Assembly: GCF_000174435.1 (NCBI RefSeq)
Contig: NZ_ACJN02000001.1
Span: forward strand, 1,291,658-1,355,657
From: Desulfonatronospira thiodismutans ASO3-1
GTDB lineage: Bacteria > Desulfobacterota > Desulfovibrionia > Desulfovibrionales > Desulfonatronovibrionaceae
Length of the DNA stretch: 64,000 nt
Direction: 5' to 3'
Every line of letters begins with the position of its first letter. Position 1 is the stretch's first letter. Made by a program: the position numbers and the translations under genes. This document shows, piece after piece, positions 61,363 to 64,000 of the stretch. A model generated the notes under the pieces. That model worked only from the letters and a program-made list of their open reading frames with translations. It ran no database searches and was not told the DNA's origin.

Positions 61363-61700
61363 GTGATCTCCTCCAGAGTACGGACAAGCTTGGCCAGTAC
61401 TTCCTGCTGGAAATCACCCGGGATATCCACTTGGTAACTATTGACCATCAGGCGCAGAGGCGTATGGGTTTTCTCCTGGACAACCTTCAGGGGCACCGGC
61501 ACGATGGCATTTTCCTCCTGGGTTTTCCTGGAATTGGTGTGCCCAAGCTTTTTGCACCAGTAATAGAAGGCATGCTTGGACAGTTCTGCCCTGCGGCAGT
61601 ATTCGGCTTTGGTCAGGCTGCCCTGCCTCCACTTGTTGATATGCGCGGACCAGAATCCGGCCCGCTCCTCAGGCGTGTACTTCTGTGACTTGGTTTGCAT
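61359..61700 (-). CDS. tnpA: IS66 family accessory protein TnpA
   Basis: A 113-residue protein with a helix-turn-helix of the IS66 Orf1 type (YTPEERAGFWSAHINKWRQGSLTKAEYCRRAELSKHAFYYWCKKLG). It is the first gene of the element, with the left-hand end and GGAGGGGC-type ribosome site just upstream. It is translationally coupled to tnpB. Confidence 0.9.
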   Translation of the reverse strand: MQTKSQKYTPEERAGFWSAHINKWRQGSLTKAEYCRRAELSKHAFYYWCKKLGHTNSRKTQEENAIVPVPLKVVQEKTHTPLRLMVNSYQVDIPGDFQQEVLAKLVRTLEEIT

Positions 61701-61891
61701 AACGGCCCCTCCTTGGTATTTGGGAGACCATTAGCACATCAGGCGGAGAAAAAAAGATGGGGTTAAATGGACGCTTACGAAGAAATATTGAAGGATTATC
61801 CAAATATAACCCGTGAAGATATCTTTGCAGCAATAAAATTTGGAGGTCAGTTATCACGTTTTGAAGAACTGCCTTACGAAGAAAAGGTACT

Positions 61892-62250
61892 ATGAATTTT
61901 TTTCTTGATGAGAACTTTCCTAAAAGTGCAGAAAGGTACTTGGTTTCGAAAGGGCATACTGTGTCTGATATTCGGGGCAGTTCAAATGAAGGTATAGATG
62001 ACTTACAAATTTTAGACTTGCGCAAGAAAAAAAAGCAACGTTTTTAACGACTGACAGAGACTTTTTTCACACCATTCCTCACTTGTTTCCGGAGCATTAT
62101 GGTATAGTAGTTATTGCTCTTAGACAACCAAATAGACACGCTATACTTTCGCGTTTATCATGGTTAGTTGAGCACTGTAAAAGTCAAGCTTTGTTTGGCA
62201 AGGCTTATTTGCTGCGAGAGTCCACGTATAAAGTTTATCCAGTTGATTAG
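61892..62250 (+). pseudogene. DUF5615 toxin copy 2, frame-shifted
   Basis: Identical to the gene at 46809 except for loss of one T in the run at about 62010 (CAAATTTTAGAC here, CAAATTTTTAGAC in copy 1). This shifts the frame after GIDDLQI and removes the second acidic cluster. Loss of the antitoxin and of the toxin in the same copy fits selection against an unpaired toxin. Confidence 0.88.
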
Positions 62251-62690
62251 TATACCTGTTCAAAAATAAAAGGGCCAGGCCTCTGAGACCAGCAAGTTCC
62301 CGATATCATTATTTTTCACTTTAAAAAAGGCAGGTGGGGACATTATGTTGCGAGTTTACCCGGTTGAACAGCCCTTTGGTCTCCGGCAGAGCCGGGTTTA
62401 ACCGGGTAAACAGATTCCGGGGTTATCGGCGGCCCAGTGAAATCCTGCGTAACAGGGCCTTGTTACGGCATTTCACAAGGCAAGCAAGGACTATGTTCAG
62501 GAGGCCTCCGTAAAATGAAAAGACCCAGTTGAATGTGAAGAAATTCAACCAGGCAGGAATTTTACGGGGTAAATATTCGACCAGGTCAAGCACCTGCTGG
62601 GGTCCAAGGACGAACCGTACAAAAACAGCCATTTTTCCTTCTGCACAAAATACAAGGGCAAGCTTTCTTAAGCTAACACCTTGAAATTAT
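62251..62690. repeat. Gap of stacked hairpins between the duplication and tRNA-Thr
   Basis: The duplication ends near 62296. After it come the inverted pairs GTTTACCCGGTT / AACCGGGTAAAC (about 62353-62411), GTGAAATCCTGCGTAACAG / TTGTTACGGCATTTCAC (about 62439-62476), and a nested CCGTAAAAT.../AGTTGAAT...ATTCAAC/...ATTTTACGG (about 62511-62570). A 69-codon minus-strand frame runs through them but consists mostly of repeat sequence. Confidence 0.6.
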
Positions 62691-62766
62691 TGGAGCCGGG
62701 AATGGGAGTTGAACCCACGACCTGCTGATTACGAATCAGCTGCTCTGCCAGCTGAGCTATCCCGGC
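62691..62766 (-). tRNA. tRNA-Thr (anticodon CGT)
   Basis: On the minus strand GCCGGGA...TCCCGGC forms a 7-bp acceptor stem, followed by T73 and an encoded CCA. The anticodon arm is GCTGA-TTCGTAA-TCAGC with anticodon CGT, reading ACG threonine codons. The T-arm GTGGGTTCAACTCCCAT is standard. The 76-nt length is complete. Confidence 0.95.
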
Positions 62767-62859
62767 TCGGCTGCATGGCTGCATAAATCCGCTTGTATCA
62801 AGGATTCAAGGGTCAGGCAAGCCATAATTTTCAACATGTTGAAGCTGCACATTTTCACC
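62767..62859. other. Upstream region of tRNA-Thr
   Basis: A short segment without genes, containing the inverted pair CAACATGTTG (62833-62842). The tRNA promoter must be here or within the following repeat. Confidence 0.3.
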
Positions 62860-63033
62860 GTAACCATTCAGGGGGTGCCGCAACGGCCTGGGGACAGTCC
62901 CCGCGACATCTTTCCTGTACCATTAAAATATGACAAACACTAAGTTGTGTGAACCTTCAAAGATAGTACATAGCGGGGGACAGTCCCCAGACCTTGTGCC
63001 AGGAGCTACAACTGAGTGCCCCTGAATGGTTAC
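62860..63033. repeat. 174-bp fold-back element, GTAACCATTCAGGGGG family
   Basis: Perfect ends GTAACCATTCAGGGGG (62860-62875) and a CCCCTGAATGGTTAC right end (to 63033). Inside, GGCCTGGGGACAGTCCCC and GGGGGACAGTCCCCAGACC are inverted copies of each other, and GGGGACAGTCCCC is itself palindromic. No coding capacity. Confidence 0.8.
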
Positions 63034-63577
63034 TTTTCACCAGCCTGCACTGAAAAATTCTATGATTACAAAATTCAGTTGGATTAAGCTGCCTGGCCGG
63101 TTTTTGCGACAAGAATTACATAATCTGCCCGTAACCATTCAGTGGGTGTCTGAACCATACAAAGTATCTTGCCTGACACGCAGGCGGCTTCGCCGCTCAC
63201 GGCTGGGGCTTACTGAAGAAGCCGGGGACTGGCCCCGTGACAAGCCGCAATAAACTCTATTTCTTCTAAAGGTGCTGTGACTAACTCCCTGCATCTTCAG
63301 TTTTCAAAAAACGCGTAATGCTCCCACCTTTTCCTGTCTTGCCAGGCCGGCAAAAAACTCTTCAGGACCTGATTTCTTATTGAGGAGAGCCTCCATATAT
63401 TTTGGGCTGGCAAAACAAGCAAAAAACTTTTTTAAAAAAACAAAAATAATGCTTGTATCTTTCGCTCGCCAAGACTATAAGAGATGTTCTTTGTTTATCA
63501 TCAGCATTTGTAGTCAGGCTGAAATGTTGAAGCCCAAGGCTGATGATTATTTTTTACTTTTTTTAGGAGCTTTTTTT
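63034..63577. other. Leader region of the RRM protein gene
   Basis: It holds a solo fold-back left end, GTAACCATTCAGTGGG (about 63131), a small palindrome GGCGGCTTCGCCGC (63183-63196), and a lone end of the 3442-type MITE (63301-63325). From 63370 it is AT-rich, with a long T-rich leader before the gene. An upstream extension of the coding frame to 63380 exists but does not look like protein. Confidence 0.5.
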
Positions 63578-63832
63578 ATGACCAATTTGTACGTAGGCAA
63601 TTTGTCCTGGAACACAACCGAAACCCAACTCCGCGATTCTTTCGCCGAATTTGGAGAAGTAAGTTCAGCCAAAATAATTGAAGACCGTGAAACCGGCCGT
63701 TCTCGCGGCTTTGGTTTTGTGGAGATGGAAAACGGTGCCGATGAAGCCGTTGAAAAACTTAACGGCAAAGATTTCGACGGACGCACCATCAAGGTCAATG
63801 TTGCCAAGCCTAAAAGAGAATCCCGCTTCTAA
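63578..63832 (+). CDS. RRM-domain RNA-binding protein
   Basis: An 84-residue single RNA-recognition-motif protein. RNP2 is LYVGNLS (residues 4-10) and RNP1 is RGFGFVEM (43-50), with the usual beta-alpha-beta layout and a short basic tail (KPKRESRF). Small RRM proteins of this kind in bacteria are often cold-induced and bind mRNA, but the targets here are unknown. AGGAG lies about 10 nt before the ATG at 63578. A strong intrinsic terminator follows, so it is monocistronic. Other family members have a longer Gly-rich tail; this one does not. Confidence 0.93.
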   Translation: MTNLYVGNLSWNTTETQLRDSFAEFGEVSSAKIIEDRETGRSRGFGFVEMENGADEAVEKLNGKDFDGRTIKVNVAKPKRESRF

Positions 63833-63852
63833 AACGGATTTTCCATAGCATG

Positions 63853-63891
63853 AAAAAACCACCCCGGGGATTCCTCAGGGTGGTTTTTTTT
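63853..63891 (+). terminator. Rho-independent terminator of the RRM gene
   Basis: AAAAAACCACCC pairs with GGGTGGTTTTTTTT around CGGGGATTCCTCA, ending in a run of eight T. It lies 20 nt after the stop codon and is the clearest intrinsic terminator in the window. Confidence 0.9.
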
Positions 63892-63905
63892 GGCTGCTAA
63901 CATCA

Positions 63906-64000
63906 GTTGATGCTGATGGCGGCACTGTTACCCTTGCTCCTTCAGGAAACGATGGAGTCTACGCGCTAAATGACGATTCTGTGATTAAAGGCAATGACGA
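63906..64000 (+). pseudogene. Possible fragment of a repeat-rich surface protein, open to the window edge
   Basis: One frame reads VDADGGTVTLAPSGNDGVYA and continues as LNDDSVIKGNDD to the last base. The Asp/Gly-rich pattern resembles Ca-binding or VCBS/RTX-like repeats of large surface or secreted proteins. No start codon is visible between the terminator and this point, so it is either a gene fragment or a chance frame. Confidence 0.3.

Larger units (their letters stand above)
59295..61778 (-). mobile_element. Complete IS66-family insertion sequence (2484 bp)
   Basis: The ends GTAAGCGTCCA and TGGACGCTTAC are perfect inverted repeats, flanked by the 8-bp direct repeat GAAGAAAT (59287-59294 and 61779-61786), the usual IS66 target size. 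It carries tnpA, tnpB and tnpC in the standard order on the minus strand, all apparently intact. It splits the second DUF433 gene. Confidence 0.95.
59173..61895 (+). pseudogene. DUF433 antitoxin copy 2, split by IS66-family element
   Basis: The first 41 codons lie at 59173-59294 and the remainder at 61779-61895. The insertion sequence between them creates a stop right after the junction (EEM, then TAA). The 8-bp GAAGAAAT target is duplicated on both sides. The intact homologue at 46582 shows the original sequence. Confidence 0.88.

Noticed and set aside
62423-62632. 69-codon minus-strand frame with a fair ribosome site (AAGGA)
   Set aside because: Most of it is made of the inverted repeats at 62439-62570. 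No family is recognisable, so chance is the simpler reading.

Overview
The window looks like chromosome from a sulfate-reducing or sulfur-disproportionating member of the Desulfovibrionales (a Desulfonatronospira/Desulfonatronovibrio-like 'deltaproteobacterium'). This is inferred from family knowledge: QmoA/QmoB-like HdrA flavoproteins, an FrhB/FdhB-type iron-sulfur flavoprotein, a DUF362 ferredoxin-domain protein, several sigma-54 activators and many multi-PAS hybrid kinases. No rRNA is present; the single tRNA is tRNA-Thr(CGT).

Layout. 1-4.4 kb is accessory DNA: an edge-truncated hypothetical gene, an Rpn/PD-(D/E)XK gene, a VapB/VapC-type module, a decayed Rpn copy split by a 150-bp MITE with a 7-bp target duplication, and a broken kinase relic. 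4.4-20.5 kb is a signalling block: three very large PAS hybrid histidine kinases, a chemoreceptor, an AT-rich HD-GYP gene, and a second near-identical Rpn fragment. 20.9-27.5 kb holds an RND efflux pump (adaptor plus permease) with a small upstream gene, divergent from a GAF/AAA+/Fis activator. The gap between them has a good sigma-54 promoter and three GTCA-N4-TGAC boxes. 27.8-43.7 kb is mostly housekeeping: DUF362 protein, five-domain S1 protein, metal permease, recR-ybaB-dnaX, ilvE, der, mtnA-gatB, a sugar epimerase and an ABC-class ATPase. 44-47.2 kb carries an AAA/DUF4143 ATPase and a DUF433/DUF5615 toxin-antitoxin pair. 47.9-57.5 kb is a redox locus: a sigma-54 activator with a degenerate receiver, an FrhB-like protein, a 1168-aa HdrA-HdrA fusion and a convergent hybrid kinase. 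57.5-64 kb holds repeats, a second copy of the 44-47 kb module broken by a complete IS66-family element, tRNA-Thr and an RRM RNA-binding protein.

The non-coding DNA is unusual. Nearly every gap is built of fold-back modules: elements ended by GTAACCATTCAGGGGG / CCCCCTGAATGGTTAC (60-520 bp), a ~330-bp element in four copies, nested inverted repeats, and palindromes of only 17-24 nt that appear to insert cleanly into other repeats. Some hairpins keep the same loop but have different, still complementary, stems. One kinase has a noncoding-type repeat inserted in frame in a receiver domain. The best leads are the micro-palindromes and fold-back families, the sigma-54/RND circuit, the HdrA-HdrA fusion locus, and two poly-A runs in dnaX that share one -1-frame stop.

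Genes working together: the kinases near 4-20 kb and at 55-57 kb share one type of N-terminal PAS domain and probably read related cues. The pump is probably switched by its divergent activator. The FrhB-like protein and the HdrA fusion probably form one cytoplasmic electron-transfer complex. All statements were made by eye, without database searches.
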